From Prosthecomicrobium sp. N25 (lineage in GTDB: Bacteria > Pseudomonadota > Alphaproteobacteria > Rhizobiales > Ancalomicrobiaceae): a stretch of DNA of 64,000 bases. Both the position numbers and the translations under genes were made by a program. The stretch covers positions 248,001 through 312,000 of the forward strand of contig NZ_JBBCAT010000004.1 in NCBI RefSeq assembly GCF_037203705.1. Direction: 5' to 3'. The notes under the pieces are model-generated. The model worked only from the letters and a program-made list of their open reading frames with translations, was not told the origin of the DNA and searched no databases. Of the stretch, positions 33,886 through 42,228 are shown one piece after another. The first letter of the stretch is position 1; each line of letters starts with the position of its first letter.

Positions 33886-35556
33886 TCAGGCCTCGAGGCC
33901 GATCTTCCAGCCGAAGAGGTAGTTGGTCGGATGCATCGAGAAGCCCTTCACCTTCTTGTCCATGAAGGTGAAGGTGTTGCGGAAGACGGGCTGGACCAGC
34001 GGGCCGTCCTCCTGGAGGATCTTCTCGAGCTCGGCCACGATGGTCTTCCGCTTGGCGAGATCCACGGTGCCCTCGGCCTGGGTCAGGAGTTCGTCGAACT
34101 TCTTGTTGGAGTAGCCGGATTCGTTCCACGGAACGCCGGTGCGGTAGGCGAGGCCGAGGCACATGATGGCGAGCGGGCGATGATACCAGATCGTCACGCC
34201 CATCGGCACCTTGGTCCAGACGTCCCAGTACTGGGCGCCCGGCATCGGCTTGATGGCGATCTTGATGCCGGCCTCCTCCCACATCTGCTGGCAGGCCTCG
34301 GCCATGGCCTGGAACCAGGCATGGTCGTTCGGCACGATGATCTCGCTCGAGATGCCGTTCGGGTAGCCGGCCTCGGCGAGCAGCTTCTTGGCCGCGGCGA
34401 CGTCGCGCTTCATCGGCGCGAGCGGGGCGTAGTCGGGATGCGAGACGGAGCAGTGGTGATGCTCGCCGATGGTGCCGAGGCCGCGCAGGGCGACCTTCAG
34501 CACGACCTCCGGATCGACCGCGAGGCGCATGGCCTTGCGGACGCGCGCGTCGTCGAAGGGCTTGGAGTCCGAGCGCATGCGCATGACGCCCGTTTCGGCC
34601 GTCGGCACCTGGTAGAAGGCGAGGTGCGGCAGGGCGGCTAGCGCGTCGTACTGCAGCGGGTCGGCGAAGACGAGGCCGTGGATCTGCTTGGAGGCGAGCG
34701 CCGCGATGGCCGCGGAGGCGTCGTCGCCGACGTCCACCTGCTCGATGCCGTCGAGCGCAGCGTCACCGCCCCAGTAGCCGGGATTCTTCCGGAAGACGGC
34801 CTTCTTGCCGACCTCGTACTCGACCAGCTTGAAGGGCCCCGTGCCCTGGGCGCCGACGCCGAAGACGCCCTTGTCGTCCGGGTGGAGGATCGCCATCGGG
34901 TAGTGGAAGAGGTGCTCGGGAACGGCGACCTGCGGGGCCTTGCAGTTGAAGCGGACGGTGTAGTCGTCGACCTTTTCGATGGCGTTCGCCGCCCAGATCT
35001 CGGTCGTCGGCTTGCCGTCGGCGCCGGTCTTGTCGTTCAGCATGTAGCCCTTCATCAGGCCGATCATGGACGAGCCGACCGCGGGGTCGAGGACACGCTT
35101 CAGGTTCCAGATCACGTGGTCGGCCACGAGCTCCTGGCCGTTGTGCCACTTCACGCCCTTGCGCAGCTTGAAGGTCCAGGTCTTCAGGTCGTCGGTGACG
35201 GTCCAGCTCTCGAACAGGTAGGGCCGGGTGACGCCGTCGGCGTCCGTGACGGTCAGGTACTCGACCACCTGCCGCGAGATGTTCGAGTCGTAGCCGCCCC
35301 ACGAATAGGTATGGGGGGACTTGATCTCCTTGATGCGGGTGCCGATGCGCAGGACGCCGCCCTTGGGCAGGGCGGCCTGGGCGGCGGCGGAGGGCGCGAA
35401 GGGCTCGCCGGTGACCTTGCCCGCCAGCGCGTAGGCGGCCGGGGCGGCGAGGCCGAGCAGCGTCGCGTAACGGACGAATTCGCGCCGATCCATGGTCTTG
35501 TCGGCGAGTTGCCGCGTGAGCTTGTCGAGATGGGGAACCTTACGCTCTTCGGTCAT
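33886..35556 (-). CDS. ABC transporter solute-binding protein, peptide/nickel type (SBP family 5)
   Basis: A periplasmic binding protein of 556 aa. An N-terminal twin-arginine-like signal (MDRREFVRYATLLGLAAPAAYALA, about residues 21-44) suggests Tat export. The SBP_bac_5 hallmarks are YLFESWTVTDDLKTWTFKLRKGVKWHNG, GTGPFKLVEYEVGKKAVFRKNPGYWGG and DARVRKAMRLAVD. The start ATG 35556 has AAAGGGTGGAAG immediately upstream. It probably serves the DppB/C/DF-like transporter 2 kb downstream on the same strand, from which it is separated by a terminator, DUF5765 and a plus-strand gene. Confidence 0.93.
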   Translation of the reverse strand: MTEERKVPHLDKLTRQLADKTMDRREFVRYATLLGLAAPAAYALAGKVTGEPFAPSAAAQAALPKGGVLRIGTRIKEIKSPHTYSWGGYDSNISRQVVEYLTVTDADGVTRPYLFESWTVTDDLKTWTFKLRKGVKWHNGQELVADHVIWNLKRVLDPAVGSSMIGLMKGYMLNDKTGADGKPTTEIWAANAIEKVDDYTVRFNCKAPQVAVPEHLFHYPMAILHPDDKGVFGVGAQGTGPFKLVEYEVGKKAVFRKNPGYWGGDAALDGIEQVDVGDDASAAIAALASKQIHGLVFADPLQYDALAALPHLAFYQVPTAETGVMRMRSDSKPFDDARVRKAMRLAVDPEVVLKVALRGLGTIGEHHHCSVSHPDYAPLAPMKRDVAAAKKLLAEAGYPNGISSEIIVPNDHAWFQAMAEACQQMWEEAGIKIAIKPMPGAQYWDVWTKVPMGVTIWYHRPLAIMCLGLAYRTGVPWNESGYSNKKFDELLTQAEGTVDLAKRKTIVAELEKILQEDGPLVQPVFRNTFTFMDKKVKGFSMHPTNYLFGWKIGLEA

Positions 35557-35882
35557 CTTCCACCCTTTCACTCCGGGGTCGCGACCCCTATTCTCGTTGA
35601 GGCTATGCTTAACCGGCGGACCTGTCGAGGGCAATAAACCCGGTGTCCCCTCATGTGGAGACAACCGATGACGTCTTGGGAAAGCTATGCTGTCGTGCGA
35701 TAGCCCCAGCAGAAAATCTGATGCTCCGCCGTGCTAGCCTTGAACATCGGCGCGGAAGGGTGTCCGATCAGGCCGGATGGTCTTGGAGACGGCTCCAGCG
35801 GAGCCTGCCCCCGCATTCCGGGACCGGCATTCATCGGTCAAGGTGCGGCGAGGGCAGGGGTTGCCGCTTGCCGGGGTTCGAC
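35557..35882. other. Non-coding spacer between divergent SBP and OCD genes
   Basis: These 326 bases hold the promoters of two divergent genes. The plus frame is open from 35643 but its first 80 codons show no family resemblance and are rich in Arg/Ser. The segment is AT-richer (for example around 35600 and 35700) than the genes. I see no RNA gene or clear -35/-10 pair. Confidence 0.5.
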
Positions 35883-36830
35883 ATGCGGGCGCTCGACTGC
35901 GACATGCTGGGGCCACGGTTGGGCTATCCGGCCCTCGTCGAGGCGCTGCGGGCCGGGCATCGGGCCGGGGTCGACCTGGTCGAGCGAACCCTTCTGACCG
36001 AACCGCGCCCCGGCGCGCCGAACCATCTCCTCGTCTGGCCGGCCTGGCGCTTCGGCGGCCATCTCGGGGCCAAGCTCGTGTCGGTATTCCCGGGCAACGG
36101 GGAATCCGGCGGGGCCCCCACCAACGCGACGGTCTATGTGCTCTTCGACGGTCGCGATGGGCGGCCTCTCGCCTGCCTGACCGGCGACGCGTTCACGACC
36201 ATGAAGACCGCCGCCGACAGCGCGCTCGCGGCCAGATATCTGGCGCGGCCGGAGGCGGAGGTCCTCGCGGTGCTCGGCGCCGGTGCCCAGGCGCCCGCCC
36301 AGGTCGCGGGGCTCGTGGCGGTGAGGCCGGGGCTCCGGCGCGTCCTGGTGTGGAACCGGACGGGGGCGAGGGCGCTGGCGCTGGCGGCCTCGCTCCGGGC
36401 GCAGGGTCTCGACGCTGAGGCCGTGACGGAGGCCGGGGCGGCGGTCGCGCAGGCGGACATCGTGACGGCCGTCACGGGCGCGACCGAGCCGATCGTCGAG
36501 GGGACCCGGCTGCGGCCCGGCACCCACGTAGACCTCGTCGGCGGCTTCACGCCGGCGATGCGCGAGGCCGACGACGAGACGGTCCGGCGCGGACGTCTGT
36601 TCGTCGACACCCGGCGCTTCACGGTCGGGGCCTGCGGCGACCTCGCCCGGCCGATCGCCGACGGGGTGATCGGCGAAGGCGACATCGCGGGGGATCTCTT
36701 CGAGCTCTGCCGGGGCGAGGTGCCCGGCCGGCGCGACGACCGCGAGATCACGGTCTTCAAGAACGGCGGGGGCGGGCACCTGGACCTGATGACCGCGGTG
36801 GCCTTCTGGGAGGCGGCCGGACAACCGTGA
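35883..36830 (+). CDS. Ornithine cyclodeaminase/mu-crystallin family enzyme
   Basis: A 315 aa NAD(P)-dependent enzyme. Family features are LGYPALVEALRAGHRAG, the GAKLVSVFPGN strand with substrate-binding Lys, AFTTMKTAADSALAARYLARP, the Rossmann motif AVLGAGAQAPAQ and THVDLVGGFTP. Members include ornithine cyclodeaminase, pyrroline-2-carboxylate reductase and N-methylamino acid dehydrogenases. Start ATG 35883 gives the standard N-terminus. The gene converges on the AraC-type regulator (29-base gap). In this catabolic setting a proline or N-methylamino acid related role is plausible but not shown. Confidence 0.88.
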   Translation: MRALDCDMLGPRLGYPALVEALRAGHRAGVDLVERTLLTEPRPGAPNHLLVWPAWRFGGHLGAKLVSVFPGNGESGGAPTNATVYVLFDGRDGRPLACLTGDAFTTMKTAADSALAARYLARPEAEVLAVLGAGAQAPAQVAGLVAVRPGLRRVLVWNRTGARALALAASLRAQGLDAEAVTEAGAAVAQADIVTAVTGATEPIVEGTRLRPGTHVDLVGGFTPAMREADDETVRRGRLFVDTRRFTVGACGDLARPIADGVIGEGDIAGDLFELCRGEVPGRRDDREITVFKNGGGGHLDLMTAVAFWEAAGQP

Positions 36831-36859
36831 GCGGCTCCAGCGGGCGGGGCCGGCGGCCG

Positions 36860-37864
36860 TCAGGCGGGCTCCAGCTCGCGGCCCGACTTCTTCTCCGCGC
36901 GCAGCCCGTTGCGCTCCTCGCTCGGCGTGCGCTTGAAGAACTCGCTGTAGCACTTCGAGAAATGCGAGGCGGAGACGAACCCGCAGGCGAGCCCGACGGA
37001 CAGGATCGGCATGGAGGTCTGGCGGATCAGGTGGCGGGCGCGGTTGAGGCGCAGGCCGAGGTAGTAGCGGGTCGGGGTGGAGTCCAGGTAGCGGTGGAAG
37101 AGCCGCTCGAGCTGGCGGGGCGAAAGCTGGACGAGCTTGGCGAGTTGGGCGCAGGAGAGCGGGCGCTCCAGCCGCTTGTCCATCTCGGCGATGACGGCGA
37201 GCAGCTTCGGATGCGAGACGCCGAGACGGGCGCGCAGCTCCATGCGCTGGCGCTCGTGGCTGTCGCGCATGCGGTGGTGGATCATCTCGTCGGTGACGAG
37301 GGCGGCGACCGCGGCGCCCTTCTTGGCGGAGACGAGGGCCAGCATCATGTCGACCGCCGCCGTCCCGCCCGCGCAGGTAAAGCGGCTGCGGTCGAACTCG
37401 TATAGTTCCTGGGTCACCGCGATGTCGGGGAATTCCTCCCGGAAGCTGTCGTAGTTCTCCCAGTGGATGGCGCAGCGGTGGCCGTCGAGCAGGCCGGCCT
37501 TGGCGAGCACGTAGGTGCCGGTGCAGACCGCGCCGATCGACACGCCGTAGAAGGCGAGCTTGCGCAGCTTGGCGATGAGGACGCCGAGATCGGCCTTCTG
37601 CACGTCCAGCCCCGCGCAGACGATGATCTCGGGCATCGGGCCGATATCCCGGTAGGAGCCGTCGACCGCGATTTCGATCCCGTTGGAGGCGTGGACCGGC
37701 CGGCCTTCCGGCGAATAGAGCTTCCAGGCGAAGAGCTTCTGCTGGGTCACATGGTTGGCGAGGCGGAGCACCTCGATGGCCGACGCGAAGGCGATCATGG
37801 AGAAGTTCGGCACCAGCAGAAAACCGACGGTGTGGGTGGCTGCGATGTCCGGCCTGACATTCAT
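36860..37864 (-). CDS. GlxA-type AraC-family regulator (GbdR/CdhR-like)
   Basis: A 334 aa transcription factor. The N-terminal DJ-1/PfpI-like domain (residues about 12-185) includes IIVCAGLDVQKAD, the pseudo-nucleophile region GVSIGAVCTGTYVLAKAGLLDG and FTCAGGTAAVDMML. The C-terminal double helix-turn-helix (about 215-315) has CAQLAKLVQLSPRQLERLFHR and LRLNRARHLIRQTSMPILSVGLACGFVSASHFSKCY. Architecture matches GbdR and CdhR, which sense glycine betaine or carnitine metabolites in other proteobacteria. Start ATG 37864. It lies between the OCD-family gene and the broken TMADH-like gene, and may control one or more of the demethylation genes. Confidence 0.92.
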   Translation of the reverse strand: MNVRPDIAATHTVGFLLVPNFSMIAFASAIEVLRLANHVTQQKLFAWKLYSPEGRPVHASNGIEIAVDGSYRDIGPMPEIIVCAGLDVQKADLGVLIAKLRKLAFYGVSIGAVCTGTYVLAKAGLLDGHRCAIHWENYDSFREEFPDIAVTQELYEFDRSRFTCAGGTAAVDMMLALVSAKKGAAVAALVTDEMIHHRMRDSHERQRMELRARLGVSHPKLLAVIAEMDKRLERPLSCAQLAKLVQLSPRQLERLFHRYLDSTPTRYYLGLRLNRARHLIRQTSMPILSVGLACGFVSASHFSKCYSEFFKRTPSEERNGLRAEKKSGRELEPA

Positions 37865-38190
37865 GATCGCTCTCCCCGGCGGGGCCGGCCGATGCCACGG
37901 GCCCGCAAAGCCATCGGACAACAAACCCGTCGCCCCCGCGACCGCGATTTAATCATGTCGCCATGACGCGGTCTCGTGTCGGATCACGACAAATCGGTCG
38001 GTCCATGAAACGCGGGGCCGGGCCGCGCGGGTGTTCTCGTTGCGACGTCGGGTGGCGATTTCCCGCAAGGAACGGCGCGACGGCCTGGGGCGTCACTGTT
38101 CGTTTCACCGCCTGCCCTGCGCAACGGATCGCGGTCTCGACGGTAACGCTGGTGCCCGGAAAGCTGCCCCAGGGAGCGGCCGGCCGCAGC
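37865..38190. other. Non-coding spacer upstream of the AraC-type regulator
   Basis: These 326 bases separate the regulator start from the end of the broken TMADH-like gene. A short inverted repeat TGTCG-N5-CGACA lies near 37978. No gene or RNA is evident. The regulator's promoter must lie here, probably in the AT-containing stretch around 37940-37990. Confidence 0.4.
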
Positions 38191-40274
38191 TCATCCCCCG
38201 CGGGGCAGAGACAGTGCAAGACGACGGGCCTCCAGCAGGGCCGCGTGCAAATCGCGAGAGGCCACCGCGTCGCCGATCCGTGCGAGGCGGAATCCGCCCT
38301 TGCACAGTTCCGGGAACTCGACGCGGTCTTCCGAGACCTGACCCACCCCTGTCATGCCGTCGTTCGACGAGGCGCCGCGCAGGTTCTGAAAGACCTCGTC
38401 GAGGGGCAGGGTGCCGTATTCGATCAGCACGAGATCCGCTGTTTCCTCCCGCGTGGCACCGGTCAGCGTGTTCGCGATCTTAACCATCCGCCGGTTGCCC
38501 TCGGCCTCGACGCGGCGGACTTCGCTGTTGGGCAGGAACTGCACTCCGCCCGCGAGGAGCCTCCGCATGGCCACGACACGCGTTGTGACGCCCAGCTCGG
38601 CCAGCGGCATCTCGTCTGGCGTGATGTAGAGGGTACGCTCTGCCCGGCCCAAGCAGCGTTCAGCCGCCGCGGCGCCGGCCTGGGTGCCCACCTCGTCATG
38701 GATGACGACCGTGCCGTGCGGCCGGAGGCTGCCATCGAGGACCTCCCAGCCGGTCCGGACGAGCGCCGCCCCTTCGAACCGGGCCCCGGCAGGCAAGCCG
38801 CCGGTCGCCACAATCACCGTGTTGGGGTCTAGCGCGAGGATGTCCGCGGCCTCGGCATAGGTGTTGAGCCGGACGGATATGCCTGCTCGCGCGATCTCGC
38901 CTCCAGCCATACGGCGACGCTCCGGATCTGGCGGCGCGTCTGCGACTGCGCGGCGAGGAGGAGCTGACCGCCGAGTTGCGGCGTGGCCTCGAAGAGATGC
39001 ACCTCCTGCCCGCGAAGGGCCGCGACGCGTGCGGCCTCCATGCCCGCGGGCCCGCCGCCCACGACGACGGTTCGGGGCCTCCTTTCCGACAACGAGGGTT
39101 TGGCGGTCCCGAGTTCCGCCTCCGAGTTCACGAGGTGCGGAATTGTTCGCTCCCGACCCGCAGCGACGTTGTGCCCGCAGACTGCCGCACGCCCCTTGTT
39201 GACCCGGTCGACGCAATAGCCGAGGCCCACGCAGGGGCGGATGCGGTCCTCCTGCCCGGCCTGCAGTTTCGCCACCAGCCAGGGGTCGGCGATCTGGCTG
39301 CGGGTCATGCCCACCATGTCGGCCGCCCCCTCCGTCAGCGCGAAGCGCGCGGTCGCGAGATCGTTGACTCCGCCCGCCACGAAGACCGGGAGGGACACTG
39401 CCGCCCGGATCGCCGCGGCGCTTTCGAGATGCCCGAGGTTCTGCATCCCCATCGGCGGCACCCAGGCCGCGAGGCCGAGATGGTCATAGGGCGCGCCTGC
39501 GATCACGTCGAGGAAGGACAGCGCACCAGTCCGCTCCAAAAGTCGCGCGATCTCCACGCAATCTGCGGGGGTTAGACCGCCCTCCGCCCGCTCGTCCCCC
39601 GTCATGCGCACGCCGAGGGCAAGGTCCGGGCCGATCGCCTCCCGCACTCGGCCAACCACCTCGAGCAAAAAGCGCGCGCGGTTCCCCAGATCGCCGCCCC
39701 AGGCATCGTCGCGCCGGTTGACGAGGGGCGAGAGGAACTGGCCCAGCAGGTGCCCGTGTGCGAGGATCTCAATCCCGTCGAAGCCTGCCGCGCTGCATCG
39801 GATCGCGGCCGCCTCGAAGTCACGGGTCACACGGGCGATTTCGGCCTCTTCCATCGCCTTCGGAATGGCGCGATGCGCCCGCTCCCGGGTGGGCGACGGA
39901 CCGATCACCGGTAGCCAGCCCCCGTCGTCCCAGACCGTACGCCGCCCCATATGGGTGAGCTGGCACATGACCGCCGCGCCCTCTGCTTTAACCTCCTCCG
40001 TCAGTTGCCGGAACCTGGGAACGACGGAGTCGTCGCCAGCATAGAGCTGTCCGAAGACCGAGCGGCTGTCAGGCGAGACGTTGGTCGAGCCCCCGATTAT
40101 GGTAAGCGCCACGCCGCCCCGCGCCTTCTCGACGTGGTAGGCACGGTAGCGGTCGCGGGGATGTCCCCCTTCGGCCAGCGAGGGCGCGTGCGCCGTGCTG
40201 AGGATGCGGTTCCTCAGCCGCAGCGGCCCGAGGTCGAGGGGCAGGAGGAGGGGGTCCGTCCGGGGCGCCGTCAA
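38191..40274 (-). pseudogene. TMADH-like NADH:flavin oxidoreductase interrupted by a frameshift
   Basis: Homologous along its whole length to the intact gene at 23993-26047. The first part (40274 down to about 38900) encodes the FMN barrel, the Fe-S segment (CVGLGYC, then C twelve residues on) and the start of the FAD domain (RTVVVGGGPAGMEAARVAA). The rest, NTYAEAADILALDPNTVIVATGG to the end at 38191, is in another frame. Aligning WLEA|EIARAGISVRLNTY with the paralog shows one base missing at about 38898/38899. It starts at a TTG seven bases after the hydrolase stop. It is either a pseudogene or a sequencing error; the flanking code is otherwise intact. Confidence 0.85.
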
Positions 40275-40281
40275 TGCACGG

Positions 40282-41100
40282 TCACCACTTCGGATTCAGC
40301 ATCGCCGCGACGACGGCCTCAGGCGCGTCCTCCTGCAGCAGGTGGCCGGCCCCGGGAACGATGGTGATCCTGCCGCCGGTCAGGAGATTCGCCAGCCGCT
40401 CGCCCAGCGGCACTGGAATCCAGCCGTCGTGAGCGCCCCAGAGGATCTGGGTCGGGCACCCGAGCGGCCCGTATCGCGGCTCGATCTCATCGGTGTAGCC
40501 GATATCCATCTGCGCGATCTGGCGGTAGAAGGCGGGTTGCCCGACCAAGCCCCGCCAGGGCGCGCTGTAGAGGTCGATCACCTCGGGGCGCAGCGTCTTG
40601 TGCGCCGCAGACTGGAGGTAGGCGGCGAGAAGCGCGTCCTGCACATAAGCGGGTATGCCGGCGAAAGCCGCCTCGTACCGCCGGACATGCGCCACGAACG
40701 GCGAGCCCCAGGGCGCCAGTGCCACAGCGTCGAAGATCGTGATGTCGCGGTAGCGCAGCCCTTCTACATAGTGACCGCGGAGCGCGGTTGTGGCCCCGAA
40801 GTCGTGGCAAATGACCGACGGCGTCTCGACCCCCCATTCCGCCAGAAGGTGCGCGAGCACGCGGTTCTGCACCTTCAGCGAGACGTCCTGCCCCTCGTGC
40901 TTATCCGAGTGCCCGTAGCCCAGGAGGTCGAAATAGTACACCTTTCGCGTGGCCGCGAGATGCGGGGCGATGTTTCGCCAGACCTGCGAGGAGAAAGGCG
41001 TGCCGTGGATCATCACCAGCGGGTCGCCTTCGCCGATCGCGCCCCATGCGACGGACTGCCCCCCGAACCTGCTGCGGTGGGGGAGGTCGAGCTTTTCCAT
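40282..41100 (-). CDS. Alpha/beta hydrolase with aspartate nucleophile (dehalogenase/epoxide-hydrolase-like)
   Basis: A 272 aa hydrolase. HGTPFSSQVW forms the oxyanion-hole strand. The nucleophile elbow is ICHDFGATTALRG, with Asp in the place of the usual Ser, as in haloalkane dehalogenases, fluoroacetate dehalogenases and epoxide hydrolases. The acid is in WGAHDGWIP and the base is His in GAGHLLQED. No signal peptide. It is translationally adjacent to the broken oxidoreductase (7-base gap), and divergent from a LysR gene, so these three form a small regulated cassette. Its natural substrate is not evident. Confidence 0.88.
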   Translation of the reverse strand: MEKLDLPHRSRFGGQSVAWGAIGEGDPLVMIHGTPFSSQVWRNIAPHLAATRKVYYFDLLGYGHSDKHEGQDVSLKVQNRVLAHLLAEWGVETPSVICHDFGATTALRGHYVEGLRYRDITIFDAVALAPWGSPFVAHVRRYEAAFAGIPAYVQDALLAAYLQSAAHKTLRPEVIDLYSAPWRGLVGQPAFYRQIAQMDIGYTDEIEPRYGPLGCPTQILWGAHDGWIPVPLGERLANLLTGGRITIVPGAGHLLQEDAPEAVVAAMLNPKW

Positions 41101-41194
41101 GGTCCACTCCGATGATCGGACGGGTTGGGCCGAAGGGCCGGTTCCGGTCGGAGATACGCGAGGGGCATCGCGTGGACAAACGACGTTTTCTGCC

Positions 41195-41215
41195 CTAACG
41201 AATTAGCTGAGCTTA
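41195..41215. promoter_or_regulatory. Candidate LysR operator between divergent hydrolase and LysR genes
   Basis: CTAA-N4-TTAG (41195-41206) and the overlapping imperfect palindrome TTAGCT-G-AGCTTA (41203-41215) sit 16 bases before the LysR start, in an otherwise AT-enriched spacer. LysR regulators often bind such dyads between divergent genes. Inference from position and symmetry. Confidence 0.35.
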
Positions 41216-41231
41216 CTCGTGGAGTTCACCC

Positions 41232-42146
41232 GTGCCGCCCCTTCCGCCGTTGAAGGCGTTGCAGGCCTTCGAGGCGGCCGCCCGGCATCTGAGTTTCAAG
41301 GAAGCCGCGCGCGAGTTGCACGTGACGCCCGCCGCCGTGAGCCAGCAGGTCCGGGCGCTGGAGGACCGGATGGGCCGCCCCCTTTTCCGCCGCGGCACGC
41401 GTGCGGTGTCGCTGACCGAGACGGGCGCCGCCGCCGCGCCCGTCCTGCGCAGTGCCTTCCTCCGCATGGAGGAGGCGGCGCGGCTCATGCAGACGCGGCC
41501 GCCCGAACGGGTGCTCACGGTCAGCGTCGCGCCGTCGTTCTGCGCCCGATGGCTCGTGCCACGGCTTCACCGGTTTCGCGCGGCCTATCCCGATTGCGAC
41601 CTGCGCCTCGACGCGACGGATGCGTTGGCGGATTTCGTCGATGGCGGCATCGACGTCGCATTGCGCTACGGGAGGGGTCGCTATCCGGGGCTGCAAAGCG
41701 TGCTCCTGCGCGAGGACGAGTTTCTGCCGGTCTGTGCGCCGTCCTACCTTGAAACAGTGGGGCCGTTGGAGGAGCCGCGAGATCTCGCGCGCTGCACCCT
41801 CATCCATCTCGACTGGAGCATGGAGCGCGCGGCCTCTCCGGACTGGGGCGCATGGCTGGCTGCAGCGGGTGTTTCGGGTGCGGACGCGAGCCGGGGGCCG
41901 CGGTTCAGCGCCGACATGATGGCGCTCCAGGCCGCTGTCGACGGGCAGGGCGTGACGCTCGCCAGCCGCCTCCTGGCCAAAGACGACCTGCGCGCGGAGC
42001 GGCTTGTTCAGCTGTTTCCCGACCGCTCCGCTACGTCCTCGTCGTTCTCACTCTACCTCGTCTTCCCATCGGAACGGCGCGAGGATCCCCGCGTCGTTGC
42101 AATGCTCGATTGGCTGCAGGAAGAGTTCGCACGAGAGACGGTTTGA
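41232..42146 (+). CDS. LysR-family regulator, GcvA-like
   Basis: A 304 aa LysR protein starting at GTG 41232. The helix-turn-helix is LKALQAFEAAARHLSFKEAARELHVTPAAVSQQVRALED, followed by GRPLFRR. The effector domain has LTVSVAPSFCARWLVPRL, DVALRYGRGRYPGL and GQGVTLASRLLAKDDL. It diverges from the hydrolase/oxidoreductase pair across 131 bases and probably regulates them. Similarity to the operon-internal LysR at 11420-12349 is only at family level. Confidence 0.92.
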   Translation: MPPLPPLKALQAFEAAARHLSFKEAARELHVTPAAVSQQVRALEDRMGRPLFRRGTRAVSLTETGAAAAPVLRSAFLRMEEAARLMQTRPPERVLTVSVAPSFCARWLVPRLHRFRAAYPDCDLRLDATDALADFVDGGIDVALRYGRGRYPGLQSVLLREDEFLPVCAPSYLETVGPLEEPRDLARCTLIHLDWSMERAASPDWGAWLAAAGVSGADASRGPRFSADMMALQAAVDGQGVTLASRLLAKDDLRAERLVQLFPDRSATSSSFSLYLVFPSERREDPRVVAMLDWLQEEFARETV

Positions 42147-42228
42147 GCGATAGGCTCGCCGTTGCTGGTCCGGGCGTCGCCCGAAAGCGTGACCGGTCTG
42201 TTTCGGAGCAGTCCCGCCCCTAACCCTG

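Noticed and set aside
35643-35882. N-terminal extension of the OCD-family gene from an upstream ATG
   Set aside because: The first 80 codons have no family resemblance; the standard N-terminus begins at ATG 35883.
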